Assembly: GCF_024679095.1 (NCBI RefSeq)
Contig: NC_066571.1
Span: forward strand, 7,186,974-7,250,973
DNA length: 64,000 nt
Origin: Eriocheir sinensis
Lineage: Eukaryota > Arthropoda > Malacostraca > Decapoda > Varunidae
Direction of reading: 5' to 3'
Position numbers and translations under genes: made by a program. Positions 21,068 through 29,896 of the stretch are shown piece by piece; the first letter of the stretch is position 1; every line of letters begins with the position of its first letter. The notes below the pieces were generated by a model that worked only from the letters and a program-made list of their open reading frames with translations, had not been told where the DNA came from and made no database searches.

Positions 21068-21310
21068 TCAGGTTTTGGGGTGGTACGGGGCAACGTTTTC
21101 CTGGGGGTGGGGGCCAACCAGGAGCTGGGGACACTTGACTCTGTGACGCCCTAGGGCCATGCGGTGCTTGAAGGTGTGGCCGCAGAAGGTGCACTTGTAT
21201 GGCCGCTCCCCAGTGTGGATGCGGAGGTGCTGCTTGAGGGAGTCTTGGCGGGTGAAGGACCGGCCACAGTGCGGGCAGGTCGGGGCGGCCGGCGCCGACC
21301 ACCACCACGC
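21068..21310 (-). CDS. Terminal exon: C2H2 + C2HC fingers
   Basis: Acceptor CTGTGTTGCAG|GCG at 21311; 80 codons to TGA, the shortest confident exon of the array. Finger 1 C12-H32 ([14 protein letters not shown]), HTGERPY linker, finger 2 C40-C60 ([14 protein letters not shown], ending H-x3-C). Begins [10 protein letters not shown]. Last of five adjacent exons whose final finger ends in Cys. Confidence 0.9.
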   Translation of the reverse strand, partial: AWWWSAPAAPTCPHCGRSFTRQDSLKQHLRIHTGERPYKCTFCGHTFKHRMALGRHRVKCPQLLVGPHPQENVAPYHPKT

Positions 21311-21447
21311 CTGCAACACAGAACCCTCATCAGCAGCGCTTTCACACTCTACACTCCACCTCACACCCACCACCACCACCACCGCCGACACGCGGGGAGG
21401 GCCGGCCGATACTCCCAGGCGTGGGTCGTGCCCGGCGGGTCGCAGCA

Positions 21448-21729
21448 CTAGTTGGCGGCAACGCAGCCCCGCAGGCGGTGGTAGTGGAGGGCCCACCGCT
21501 GGGAGAAGGAGGAGCCGCAGCGGTTGCACACGTAAGGCCGCTCGCCCGTGTGGTTCCTCTGGTGCTGACTCAGGTTGTCCCGCCGCTTGTAGCTCCGACC
21601 GCACACGTTACACACGAACCGCCGCTCCCCGCTACTCCCCGCCACCCACCCCTGGCGGCCACCTCCACCCACCCACGGCCCGCCCTCACCCACCTGCGGC
21701 CACCCACACGCCGTGACCCCCCGACCACT
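21448..21729 (-). CDS. Terminal exon: C2H2 + C2HC fingers
   Basis: Acceptor GTCTGTTGCAG|AGT at 21730; 93 codons to TAG. Gly/Trp-rich lead, then finger 1 C40-H60 ([14 protein letters not shown]), HTGERPY linker, finger 2 C68-C89 ([18 protein letters not shown]-x4-C). The ALHYH...C ending is closely shared with GLHYH...C in the 22251 exon, showing local duplication. Confidence 0.9.
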   Translation of the reverse strand, partial: SGRGVTACGWPQVGEGGPWVGGGGRQGWVAGSSGERRFVCNVCGRSYKRRDNLSQHQRNHTGERPYVCNRCGSSFSQRWALHYHRLRGCVAAN

Positions 21730-22250
21730 CTGCAACAGACAAGAGGTGGAACGTTACTCCTCCGCTTGGCACCCCTGGCACCCACCCACCGCGGCCCTCC
21801 ATGAAGGGCCCTTGCGAGCAAGGGAAAGGACGGTCACAACTCATCCCCCCCCACCGCCTCCATCCCCCCCCCTTCCCCGACTCTGGCCGCCAACTCACAC
21901 CGCTGCCCTGTATTCCCTCCCCTCACTATATACAGACCAAACAAATAATACTGAATACAAAAGGTGAACGAACATATTTCCTGCTCCAAATGATGGTTCG
22001 TGATCTTTGGTTTTGCTGAGAGCTGGTGCCTCCAAGACAAAGGGACTCGCACACAGTCGTCCCCTCGGTGAGTCACGCCGGGACTCGGGGCGACACACCC
22101 TCCCCCAAACGGCTGGACAGCGAGTCGCTCCTCGTCCACCAGGGCCACTAGGAGACAAACACATTAACACTCACACGACGACGGTTAGTTAGACAGGTAT
22201 GTGTTGTCTCCGGGGTGCCTGCGGAGCCGGTGGGGCGGGTCGCGGCTGGA
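21730..22250. other. Inter-exon region
   Basis: No coding seen; presumed 3' UTR of the 22251 exon plus acceptor region of the 21448 exon. No AATAAA on the minus strand. Confidence 0.4.
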
Positions 22251-22586
22251 CTATCTGTGGTGGTCCTCGCGACAGGCGTTCAGCTTGTGGTAGTGGAGGC
22301 CGCTCTGCTGGGCGAACTTGGCGCCACACCGCGGGCAGCCGTACGGCTTCTCACCAGTATGGAGGCGCTCGTGTTGTCGCCGGTGGTCGGAGCGTTTGAA
22401 GCGGCGGCCACAGTAGGTGCAAGCATAAGGGCGAGGGTCGGGCAGCGCCTGCTGGTGGTGGTGCTGCTGCTGAGGCAAGGGCGCCGCCCGGACAGTCAGG
22501 CAAGACCCTCCTGTCAGCCACAGGTGCGGCGGCAACTTCGTCGCCATCCTACCCAAGCCACCACCACCACCACCACCACCACCAGC
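22251..22586 (-). CDS. Terminal exon: C2H2 + C2HC fingers
   Basis: Acceptor ATGTGTTGCAG|GCT at 22587; 111 codons to TAG. Opens with a glycine run encoded by a (GGT)n repeat, then a His/Gln patch. Finger 1 C56-H76 (CTYCGRRFKRSDHR), HTGEKPY linker, finger 2 C84-C105 (CPRCGAKFAQQSGLHYH, H-x4-C). Confidence 0.9.
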   Translation of the reverse strand, partial: AGGGGGGGGGLGRMATKLPPHLWLTGGSCLTVRAAPLPQQQHHHQQALPDPRPYACTYCGRRFKRSDHRRQHERLHTGEKPYGCPRCGAKFAQQSGLHYHKLNACREDHHR

Positions 22587-22827
22587 CTGCAACACATGGC
22601 AAAGCCTCGTCACACACCCTCGTTCTCCTTATTTTAACCTAGTATACCTAGTTACAACAGTCATTATCACAAGGCAGGGGAAGGGGGAGGGTAACAAGTG
22701 AAACACTCAAAAGTCAACAATAACAAAGCGGGAATCAATGGGTTAACTACACGTCCTAGGCCGAGGTCCCTGCCCGCCCGCCCCACGCGCTGCCCCTCCA
22801 GGCGGTAGGCACGGGGCCTGCGGGAGG

Positions 22828-23097
22828 CTAGCGGCAGATGCTCAGGTGGTACATGAGCGGGCTCTTCTGGTTGAAGCCTCGGCCGCACCGCTCACACCGG
22901 TACGGCTTCTCGCCCGTGTGGATGCGGACGTGCTGCGTCAGGTGGTCCTTCCTGCGGAACTGCTTAGTGCAGAAGGGGCAGCAGTGGTGCTTCGGGGCAG
23001 ACGGGTCCCCCCCGCCCCGGCCCCGCAGAGAGATGGGTGCCCCCATCACCCACGCCGTCACCACGCCCTCCGTGGGCCGCTCACTCACCTCCCAGCC
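22828..23097 (-). CDS. Terminal exon: C2H2 + C2HC fingers
   Basis: Acceptor CTCGTTCCCAG|GGC at 23098; 89 codons to TAG. Begins [11 protein letters not shown] in phase 0. Finger 1 C40-H60 ([14 protein letters not shown]), HTGEKPY linker, finger 2 C68-C88 ([18 protein letters not shown]-x3-C). A single Arg follows the last ligand. One of the few middle-array exons not using TTGCAG. Confidence 0.9.
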   Translation of the reverse strand, partial: GWEVSERPTEGVVTAWVMGAPISLRGRGGGDPSAPKHHCCPFCTKQFRRKDHLTQHVRIHTGEKPYRCERCGRGFNQKSPLMYHLSICR

Positions 23098-23306
23098 CTG
23101 GGAACGAGAAAGCCCACCTTCACTTTACAGAACAGTCTCCGAAGATCAAAACGCTCTCTCAAGTAACTAAGTCCAGTTTTATGTAGCATGCTAAACTGTC
23201 TCCACTGAATATTTTCACTATCTGTTACTACCACAATAACAAAGCTTGCTGGTCAACTGTCACTTCACTTTTAAGTCAACCAGCTGACGAGAGCGGCGCC
23301 CCCAGC

Positions 23307-23864
23307 TCACGAGTGAGTGACGGAGGGGTGGGTGGAAAGATCCCCGCCCACGCCCAGCCCTGACTCGGCCGAGTTTGTAAGGGAGACGAAGGCGTTCATG
23401 ACATCCGAGGGGATACCGACGCATGACATGCTGGAGGACGCCCCAGACATGCCCTGATGGGTCATGTCGGGCAACAGTCCGCCGCCGCCGCCCATCCCGC
23501 CAACCCCAGCCTCCATGCCAGGCTGGGGATTCGCCTTGGGCGGCGCCCCGCACGCCATGGGGGAGGCCGTGCCGGGGGCCTCGGGGGTGCCGGGGTGGTG
23601 GGGCCCGCACAATTTTTTCTTCATGTGGTAGTGGTAGCTGCTCTGCTGCGTGAAGGTCTTCCCGCACAGGTTACATGCAAAGGGCCGCTCCCCAGTGTGG
23701 ATGCGGCTGTGCTGTTTGAGATGATGGTTAAGCTTGAAGCGTTTCCCGCAAATGTGACAAGCGTAGGGGCGGAAGGGGTCGCCGGTGGGTGTGGTGGAGG
23801 GTGCGGGCAGCGAGCCAAAGCCGAGCGACGAGTGCAGGTTGGTAAGGGAGTCAAACAACACGCT
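23307..23864 (-). CDS. Terminal exon: C2H2 + C2HC fingers with long C-terminal tail
   Basis: Acceptor TTCTGTTGCAG|AGC at 23865; 185 codons to TGA. Finger 1 C36-H56 (CHICGKRFKLNHHL), HTGERPF linker, finger 2 C64-C86 (CNLCGKTFTQQSSYHYH, H-x5-C). Unlike the neighbouring exons it has about 100 residues after the fingers, rich in Gly, Met, Pro and Ser, including a LLPDMTHQGMSG stretch. This tail may be an additional regulatory region; no known motif recognised. Confidence 0.9.
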   Translation of the reverse strand, partial: SVLFDSLTNLHSSLGFGSLPAPSTTPTGDPFRPYACHICGKRFKLNHHLKQHSRIHTGERPFACNLCGKTFTQQSSYHYHMKKKLCGPHHPGTPEAPGTASPMACGAPPKANPQPGMEAGVGGMGGGGGLLPDMTHQGMSGASSSMSCVGIPSDVMNAFVSLTNSAESGLGVGGDLSTHPSVTHS

Positions 23865-24580
23865 CTGCAACAGAAAAGGGCACTGCTTAGAACCTGCCCA
23901 CACCTGCTGTTGCTACACCCAACACTCCTGCTAACCCGGCACACCTGACCTCCACGTACACCCCGCCGCCACTGCTGCAAAACCTGCAAAACACCCTTGG
24001 AAGAACCCTGACAATGACACCACTACCTGCACACACCAAACAACACCTGCAACAGACTTCCCCAACTCAACCAAGACCACCGAGCCGCCGCCGCCGCCGC
24101 CGCCGTCCCTACACCGTCGACAAGGGGAAACAATACCACAACGCGCAGCTTGCTGCCGTCCCTCAAGCAACAAACAACTCACCCTCCAGCGATCAGCTGC
24201 CATGCCTTGAGGAAGATTACATAGCCACACGGTGACACGCAATGCTAGGGGCGACGCTGCTCCGTGAGGAGAGGGAAGACACCTGTTAGGTAGTAAGCCA
24301 CACACACCTCCGGCCGGCCAGCCAGCTACTGCACGTGCTCCTCAGCGGCGCCCTCCTCCCCGGGGTATCAGTAAAACGTTTGTGTCCTTCACTTCACTTT
24401 ATTCAGCAGGCGTTACCTGACCGGAATTGAGGGGGAGCTGCTATGAGCCCCAATACAAAGAAATACAAAGTCTACTGGCGCTGCCGCAAAACTTACACAA
24501 TAATGACTCAATAAAGCTGCCTTAAATACCAAGACAATCATTACGAAATAATATCTTAATGCTGCCACACTCGGGGCTCT
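23865..24580. other. Inter-exon region with cryptic acceptors
   Basis: Contains three extra TTGCAG hexamers on the minus strand near 23975-24055, but phase-0 reading gives early stops or non-finger sequence. (CCG)n lies near 24085-24102. AATAAA at 24398-24403 serves the 24581 exon. Confidence 0.45.
24398..24403 (-). terminator. Poly(A) signal AATAAA
   Basis: Minus-strand hexamer about 180 bp below the 24581 stop; a better-placed candidate than the hexamer that overlaps the stop itself. Confidence 0.4.
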
Positions 24581-24585
24581 TTATT
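24580..24585 (-). terminator. AATAAA overlapping the stop codon of the 24581 exon
   Basis: The last codons read CAA TAA A, so the hexamer AATAAA contains the stop codon TAA. If used, the mRNA would have almost no 3' UTR. It may be a chance match given the second hexamer at 24398. Confidence 0.25.
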
Positions 24586-25057
24586 GGTCTAAGGCGTAGA
24601 GGGCGTTGGGCGGCTCCGCGTGCTTCCTCTCCAGGTGGTGCTTCAGGATGTGCATGCGGCTGAAGGCCTGGCCGCACAGCGTGCACACGTACTTCTCGCC
24701 GGTGTGAATCCGCTCGTGGTTCTGGAGGTGCTGCTTCTTCTTGAAGCGGGCGTCGCAGAAGTGGCAGGGGTAGGGCCGCTCCACGCTGTCGTCCAGTCGC
24801 ACGCCCCCCGCCACCACGCCCATGGGAGTCATGGGTCCATGGGTCTTCCTGTCGTTGCGGTTCGAGGCAGCAGCAGCATCCAGCAGGGCATGGTAGGGCA
24901 TGCCGCCGGCAGCCACTGCTGCTGCTGCCGCCGTGGACGAGTCCATTCTCAGTATGTTTTGGGTCACGTGGGAGCCGAGCCCCAGCAGGGGCTGGGCTGA
25001 CAGTTCCGGGTTTGGCTTCATGCCACGCCTGCCGCCGAGGAGGGCGTCCCCACAGCT
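24581..25057 (-). CDS. Terminal exon: two C2H2 fingers, shortened linker
   Basis: Acceptor GTCTCTTGCAG|AGC at 25058; 158 codons to a TAA. Ala-rich patches (residues 43-50, 61-64) and Met-rich sequence precede finger 1 C98-H118 (CHFCDARFKKKQHL). The linker is HTGEKYVC, one residue shorter than HTGEKPYVC, so the spacing between fingers is unusual. Finger 2 C125-H146 (CTLCGQAFSRMHIL, H-x4-H). Confidence 0.9.
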   Translation of the reverse strand, partial: SCGDALLGGRRGMKPNPELSAQPLLGLGSHVTQNILRMDSSTAAAAAVAAGGMPYHALLDAAAASNRNDRKTHGPMTPMGVVAGGVRLDDSVERPYPCHFCDARFKKKQHLQNHERIHTGEKYVCTLCGQAFSRMHILKHHLERKHAEPPNALYALDQ

Positions 25058-25245
25058 CTGCAAGAGACCGACACCCGTACTTTAGTCTCGAGGGGGAGCA
25101 GCTCCGGAGGGCCGCCGGGACGCCTCATCTCCCTCACACAGACTCTATGCAAGACAATTTTGCTGCCTCACGCCACCACGTGGAAAAATATAGCCATCAA
25201 CAAGACCAACACTCAACTACACCCCGACAGCCGGACCTCAGGTGT

Positions 25246-25449
25246 TTAGTAGTAAGGCCCGCGGGGGATTCGGGCGCCGCTCCTCCACCTGTGGCATATG
25301 CTGGCGGCCCAGGCGAGGGGGCGGGGCCCAGGGGCGGGTCCCCCGCACACATCACACATATCACGAGATGATCGTCTCGACCTGCATCGTCTTCGCGGCC
25401 TGCGGCGACGCCGCGCCTGGATCGCGGCGGCGCCACCCCCTCCCGCAGC
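25246..25449 (-). CDS. Candidate terminal exon: Arg-rich, no complete zinc finger
   Basis: A TTGCAG|GCT acceptor at 25450, identical in hexamer and phase to the confirmed exons, opens a 67-codon frame to a TAA. The product has a Gly/Ala lead, an Arg cluster (residues 13-29, QARRRRRPRRRCRSRR), one CDVC pair (C32-C35) and SICHRW near the end, with no H-x3-5-H. It could be a real non-finger terminus, a decayed finger exon or a fortuitous open frame in GC-rich sequence. It sits between two normal exons at the expected spacing and has no AATAAA of its own nearby. Transcript evidence would decide. Confidence 0.35.
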   Translation of the reverse strand, partial: AAGGGGAAAIQARRRRRPRRRCRSRRSSRDMCDVCGGPAPGPRPLAWAASICHRWRSGARIPRGPYY

Positions 25450-25634
25450 CTGCAAGAGTGATCAGCTCTGACGCAGCCCTCAGTGCCTCGCCGCCAAACC
25501 CCACCAGGCAGCCCTGCACGGTACTTACTGAACCAGCCACGTACCTCTTTTCTCTCATTAACACACTGCCCAATATCCACCGCTCTGGCCATGGCAGCCT
25601 TTTAAGGAAGTAAAAGCTAAGGGAATGATTCGTG

Positions 25635-25640
25635 TTTATT
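25635..25640 (-). terminator. Poly(A) signal AATAAA
   Basis: Minus-strand hexamer about 280 bp below the 25917 stop and above the candidate acceptor at 25450. A (GT)n run at 25811-25853 lies between it and the stop. Confidence 0.4.
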
Positions 25641-25805
25641 TCCTTACAATAATGTACAAGCACAAGATGCCACAAAGGGCGACTCTGAGAACAATAACCC
25701 TAAAGCCCTGCGTCACCCTCCGCGCCGGGGAGGGGTGCCCCCCCCTCAACCCGTTACTCTACCCATTGTTCCGACACCGGCCCCCCACCCACCCACCAAC
25801 CCCGA

Positions 25806-25856
<51 letters not shown>

Positions 25857-25916
25857 ACGAGTCTATCGCTTCAGCACACGGTCAGAGAAACGCGTGCAGG
25901 GGGGCGAACCTCGAGA

Positions 25917-26384
25917 TTACTTATGGAGGATGACCTTCTGGCAGACCTTCATCCGCACGTGCTTGAGGAGGGAGCTGCGCTGCGTGAAGGTCTTGCCGCA
26001 GGAGCGACACGCGTACGGCCGCGACCCCATGTGGATGCGGACGTGTTCCTGCAGCGTGTAGCGCCGCTTGAACCTGAGAGGGCAGTAGGGGCACGGGAAG
26101 GGCCGCTCCTCCGTGCCCACCGCCGGCATGCCCCCCCTCGCCTCGCCCCACCCCATGCCATAGCTACCCCCACCAGCGCCTACGCCAACCCCTACGCCAC
26201 CGTCCACTGCAGCCCACCCACCCCCACCCCCACTAACGCCCCCGACACCTGCACCACCGTTACCCTCCGCCATGGTGGTCACTAACACCCTCATCCTATG
26301 TGACAAGCTGCCCTCAGGTGCTCGTCCCACACTATCTTGGAAAGGTGATAAGGCCAAAATGTCCTTGGCTTGCACCAGAGCGCC
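25917..26384 (-). CDS. Terminal exon: C2H2 + C2HC fingers, Gly-rich lead
   Basis: Acceptor CTTGTTGCAG|GGC at 26385; 155 codons to TAA. The lead (GALVQAKDILALSPFQDS) is followed by a long Gly/Val/Ala-rich segment (residues 42-80). Finger 1 C98-H118 (CPYCPLRFKRRYTL), linker HMGSRPY instead of HTGERPY, finger 2 C126-C148 (CRSCGKTFTQRSSL, H-x5-C). Ends QKVILHK. Confidence 0.9.
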   Translation of the reverse strand, partial: GALVQAKDILALSPFQDSVGRAPEGSLSHRMRVLVTTMAEGNGGAGVGGVSGGGGGWAAVDGGVGVGVGAGGGSYGMGWGEARGGMPAVGTEERPFPCPYCPLRFKRRYTLQEHVRIHMGSRPYACRSCGKTFTQRSSLLKHVRMKVCQKVILHK

Positions 26385-26922
26385 CTGCAACAAGAGGAGA
26401 CCTACTTTAGAGGAGAGCAATGGAAGACAACCTCTACTTCACATCCTTCTACTGCACACGCCCCCCCGCCTGCACCCCCTCCCCCCCTCCCAGGAAAGGC
26501 CTACAACACTACGGGACGAGGACGAGGGAGAACAAGGACGAAAATAGGTTGCAGTTAGGAAGAGGAAGTGTTCATCAACGCCATTAACGCCTAGGCCAAG
26601 AGTTTGTGTTGCCCCCCACCCCTACACTATCTTACCCATACATGCTTGCCCATGGGGAAGAGTCAGCTGGGACCTGTCAGCACTACATGGAGGGAGGTTG
26701 AGGAAAGGCCGCCTACCGCTACTGCTGACGTCACAGCCACAAGCCACATCACCAACTTCCAGATGGAAACTTTTAGACAAACCAAACCAACACCAGCCTT
26801 AAATATCTTTGATGACAGCATTCCTTTCTTCTTCCCCACCCTAGCCTCCCTCCCAGCCCGCCGCCACCCTGCCCAGCCACCCACACACGAGGCACCCGCT
26901 TCTCGGCCCGCACTCCACACTT
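26385..26922. other. Inter-exon region
   Basis: No coding in phase with the locus. Presumed 3' UTR of the 26923 exon; no AATAAA on the minus strand before the 26385 acceptor. Confidence 0.4.
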
Positions 26923-27366
26923 TCAATACTTGTGTGCCGGACTGTGACTGTTGAGTGGGGGCGAGTTTGTGTGCTCGACGTGGTGCTGTCCAGCCAGAGC
27001 GTAGGCGGAGGATGAGGGCGGGGGAGGGGGCGGATAGGGGAGTCGAGGGACGGGCCCGATCTCGAGGTGGGCCTTAGCCATGTGTCTCTTGAGGGGCGTC
27101 ATCTGTGTGAAGCGCGCGGGGCACCGGGAGCAGGCGTACGGCTTTTCGCCCGTGTGGAGCCGCTGGTGCTGGACGAGGTGCTGCTTCGTCTTGAACCGGC
27201 TGTTACAGAACAGGCACGAGAACGGGCGTAACTCTGCGTCCGTAGTGAGGGAGGCGACCTGAGGGTTGAGGGCGGGGGCGCAGTGCAGGGGGACGCGCGC
27301 TAGGCCGAGGATCGGGGCCTCGCCAGGGTGGTGGTGCTTGGACAGCCCCGGCCACCCTTTAGACTC
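26923..27366 (-). CDS. Terminal exon: two C2H2 fingers
   Basis: Acceptor TTTCTCCTTGCAG|GAG at 27367; 147 codons to TGA. Begins ESKGWPGLSKHHH. Finger 1 C51-H71 (CLFCNSRFKTKQHL), HTGEKPY linker, finger 2 C79-H100 (CSRCPARFTQMTPL, H-x4-H). A proline run (residues 112-117) and a His/Ser/Pro tail follow. The KTKQHL helix resembles KKKQHL in the 24581 exon. Confidence 0.9.
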   Translation of the reverse strand, partial: ESKGWPGLSKHHHPGEAPILGLARVPLHCAPALNPQVASLTTDAELRPFSCLFCNSRFKTKQHLVQHQRLHTGEKPYACSRCPARFTQMTPLKRHMAKAHLEIGPVPRLPYPPPPPPSSSAYALAGQHHVEHTNSPPLNSHSPAHKY

Positions 27367-28074
27367 CTGCAAGGAGAAACAGTCTACCTTAGTCCAGCGA
27401 ACGGCACCAGCCGGCGGGGGTCCTCACGGCTCAACACTAGATGGTGAGTCTGACGGCACCGCGGCAGCACACTACAGCTACAGGATGGAATGGGTGACAC
27501 AATGATGGGGCCCTTCTCTCCCCGCCCCTTCTTCCGTCCTTCCTTCTGTACCCTCTACACCTCGCATTCCTTCCGTCAGGTGGAGATTGACAGAGCATCG
27601 TAAATATCAACAGATTTTATTATTAGAAACTGCAGAACAGGTATTTTGAGCAGCAGGTGGACACTTACTCCGGGCCCTTGACGCTCGTCCCGGAACTATC
27701 AATAAGTGTACAATGAATAAAATCTGACAGGTTCGGTCACTGTACGGTCTCCGGGATCTGACAGGGTTCGGAGTAGCTAAATAAAAGCCTAGGTGTGTTT
27801 GTCGAGAAAATACATACATTCACTTCAGGTATTATTATAAACGTAATAGTGGAAAAAGTGTGCTAAATGAAGCAGCGTTACGTACAAACATTGTTGTAGA
27901 GATACAGTAATGAAAGACTGCGTGTAAATCATCACAATAAACAAGAGCTAAGCGTAGAACTACACGGAAAGTTTATTTGGTTCTCTGATGAGTCACGCAG
28001 AGGATGCCGATGCGAGGGGCGGCACGGCCTGACGCGTCCACCGCCCAGGCCCGCCCGCACCCGCTGACCCACAC

Positions 28075-28128
<54 letters not shown>

Positions 28129-28202
28129 ACACACAGCACAGCCCTCGCAGTCTCAGCCTCAACAAGGTGTGTCAAGAGAGTGGAACCTGGTGACAGCGCG
28201 TC
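27367..28202. other. Inter-exon region with (CA)n
   Basis: (CA)n at about 28068-28136 close below the 28203 stop. AATAAA hexamers on the minus strand at 27972-27977 and 27616-27621. No extra exon seen. Confidence 0.5.
27972..27977 (-). terminator. Poly(A) signal AATAAA
   Basis: Minus-strand hexamer about 225 bp below the 28203 stop; another copy at 27616-27621 further down. Confidence 0.4.
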
Positions 28203-28544
28203 TCAGTAGTGCGTGTGTTGCTGTTGTTGTTGCTGTTGTTGTTGGTCGCCGCTCATGCTGGGGTGAGCGGGTGGCGCGGGGGGCGGGGGCGCGGTGGGGT
28301 AGAGACGGGGGTAGTTTGGGTCTGCCGAGTGCTTGCGCCGCACGTGGCTCATGAGTTGGTGCTTTTGTACAAAGGCGCGGCCACACAGGCGGCAGGCATA
28401 GGGCCGCTCCCCAGTGTGGATCCGTTCATGCTCGATGCGGTGGTCTTTGCGCTTAAAACGGCGCCCACAATAGCCGCACTGGTGCGGCCTGAGCATCTCC
28501 TCATCCAACGAGGCCATTTGGTAGTTGAGGGTAGCCATCAGCCC
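28203..28544 (-). CDS. Terminal exon: two C2H2 fingers and poly-Gln tail
   Basis: Acceptor CTCTGTTCCAG|GGG at 28545; 113 codons to TGA. Short lead (GLMATLNYQMASLDEEM), finger 1 C23-H43 (CGYCGRRFKRKDHR), HTGERPY linker, finger 2 C51-H72 (CRLCGRAFVQKHQL, H-x4-H). The tail has a proline run and nine glutamines before HTHY. Finger 1 is nearly the same as that of the 22251 exon (CTYCGRRFKRSDHR). Confidence 0.9.
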   Translation of the reverse strand, partial: GLMATLNYQMASLDEEMLRPHQCGYCGRRFKRKDHRIEHERIHTGERPYACRLCGRAFVQKHQLMSHVRRKHSADPNYPRLYPTAPPPPAPPAHPSMSGDQQQQQQQQQHTHY

Positions 28545-28812
28545 CTGGAACAGAGCAGAGGAGAGCTGCTTAGCAAGGTCTACCCCAGCTGGCGGCTCTA
28601 CCACCCTATCACCACCACCACCACCACCACCACCATCACATCACCATCACTACCACCACCATCACCTTTACCATCACCAGGACCACCACCACCACCACCC
28701 ACCTCCCGCTAACTCACCGACTCTCCTGCAAACTCTATTTAAAGCTTCGCTGAGACATCATTGTATTAATCATTGTAATATTGGTCCCGTGGAGGGAGGG
28801 TTAGCGGCGGCG

Positions 28813-29208
28813 CTACACCGGGTAGTGTGTGGTGAGGTGGGTCCGCCAGCTCTCTCGGTTCTCCAGCACCACCCCGCAGATGGCACAGGTATTGGTCTCG
28901 TCGTGGTGGATTTTCTCGTGAATCTTAAGAGAGTCCTTCCTTTTGAAACGCTTGCCACACACCAGGCAAGCGTGGGCCCGCACCTCGGAATGTTTGGTGA
29001 GGTGGTTGCGCAGGTGGGTCTTTTGCGCGAAGCGGTGGCCGCACACCTCGCACACAAACGGCTTGTCACCGGTGTGCACTTTCTCATGGATCAAGAGGTG
29101 ATCCTTCCTCTTGAAGGCCTTGTGGCAGTAGGTGCACACAAAGGGGCGGTCGCCGTCGCCACCCGCTGGGTCCCTGAGCCAATCCAGGTGGCAGGCTTGC
29201 CAAGCGCC
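28813..29208 (-). CDS. Terminal exon: four C2H2 fingers
   Basis: Acceptor CTCATCTGTTGCAG|GGC at 29209; 131 codons to a TAG. The only four-finger exon of the array: C25-H45 (CTYCHKAFKRKDHL), C53-H73 (CEVCGHRFAQKTHL), C81-H101 (CLVCGKRFKRKDSL) and C108-H128 (CAICGVVLENRESW). Linker 1-2 is canonical (HTGDKPF); linkers 2-3 (SEVRAHA) and 3-4 (HDETNT) are not. Fingers 1-2 and 3-4 repeat the KRKD-type plan, which suggests internal duplication of a two-finger exon. Confidence 0.92.
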   Translation of the reverse strand, partial: GAWQACHLDWLRDPAGGDGDRPFVCTYCHKAFKRKDHLLIHEKVHTGDKPFVCEVCGHRFAQKTHLRNHLTKHSEVRAHACLVCGKRFKRKDSLKIHEKIHHDETNTCAICGVVLENRESWRTHLTTHYPV

Positions 29209-29896
29209 CTGCAACAGATGAGAGGAGAACCTGCCTTAGCCAGCAACTCTACAGTGGCTACTTCTGCAGCACCAAGGGCCGCGCCACCCCCTCCCCTCCA
29301 GCCTCCTCACACAACCCACTACTCGAGATAGCCCTCTGGCGCCTCCTGACAACCGCAACAGCAACCTCCCCGGAGCAGCAAAACGGCGGCGCTGTAGCCG
29401 CACCTGACGGCCTGCTGCTGGCCGCGCTCCGTGCGGCACCAAGGCCGCATAGGGTAACTAACCCCCCAGGACATGCACAAGCCGGAGCTTTCCAAAGCGC
29501 AGAGCGTCACCTCACCGCTGAGTTTATCACCTCCGCCACTGCACGCCGTCAGCCCGCCTCAGCCGCCGGGGTGCCCAGCACAAACTAATAGATTCCATTG
29601 TCCTGCAATAAAAAATAACTTCCCGCGTCAAGCTTTGATTCCCCACTGCATGGCACACCCACGCCCGCCGGAACGTGCTCGCGGACACGCACTTGCTCCC
29701 AAGACAGCTCCAAGGTTACTCCCGCTCGATATATCACAGTCCCGCCGAGGCCAATCAATACCACCCTTGGAAGAGTAACCACTTCAGCGATCTACGACCC
29801 AACGCACACGACTCCTCCGGCGGGCTGACGCCGGCCTCACGGGAGCCACCAGGCGGCCCTGTGCCCCTTCAACCACAAAGCATCCCACCGGGGACC
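29209..29896. other. Inter-exon region with a tiny TTGCAG-led frame
   Basis: GC-rich, no finger coding. A minus-strand TTGCAG at 29603-29608 with a good pyrimidine tract would append only five residues (DNGIY) before a TAG. No AATAAA. Confidence 0.4.

Noticed and set aside
23970..24060. Three further TTGCAG hexamers on the minus strand
   Set aside because: Phase-0 reading gives a stop after seven codons (VLFGVCR) for one; the others open into sequence without finger ligands that then runs out of frame over the 23307 exon.
28700..28731. TTGCAG followed by eight bases and GTGAGT (micro-exon or ESR-stop terminus)
   Set aside because: Eight-base exon would break the frame, and the terminal reading gives three codons only; most likely chance.
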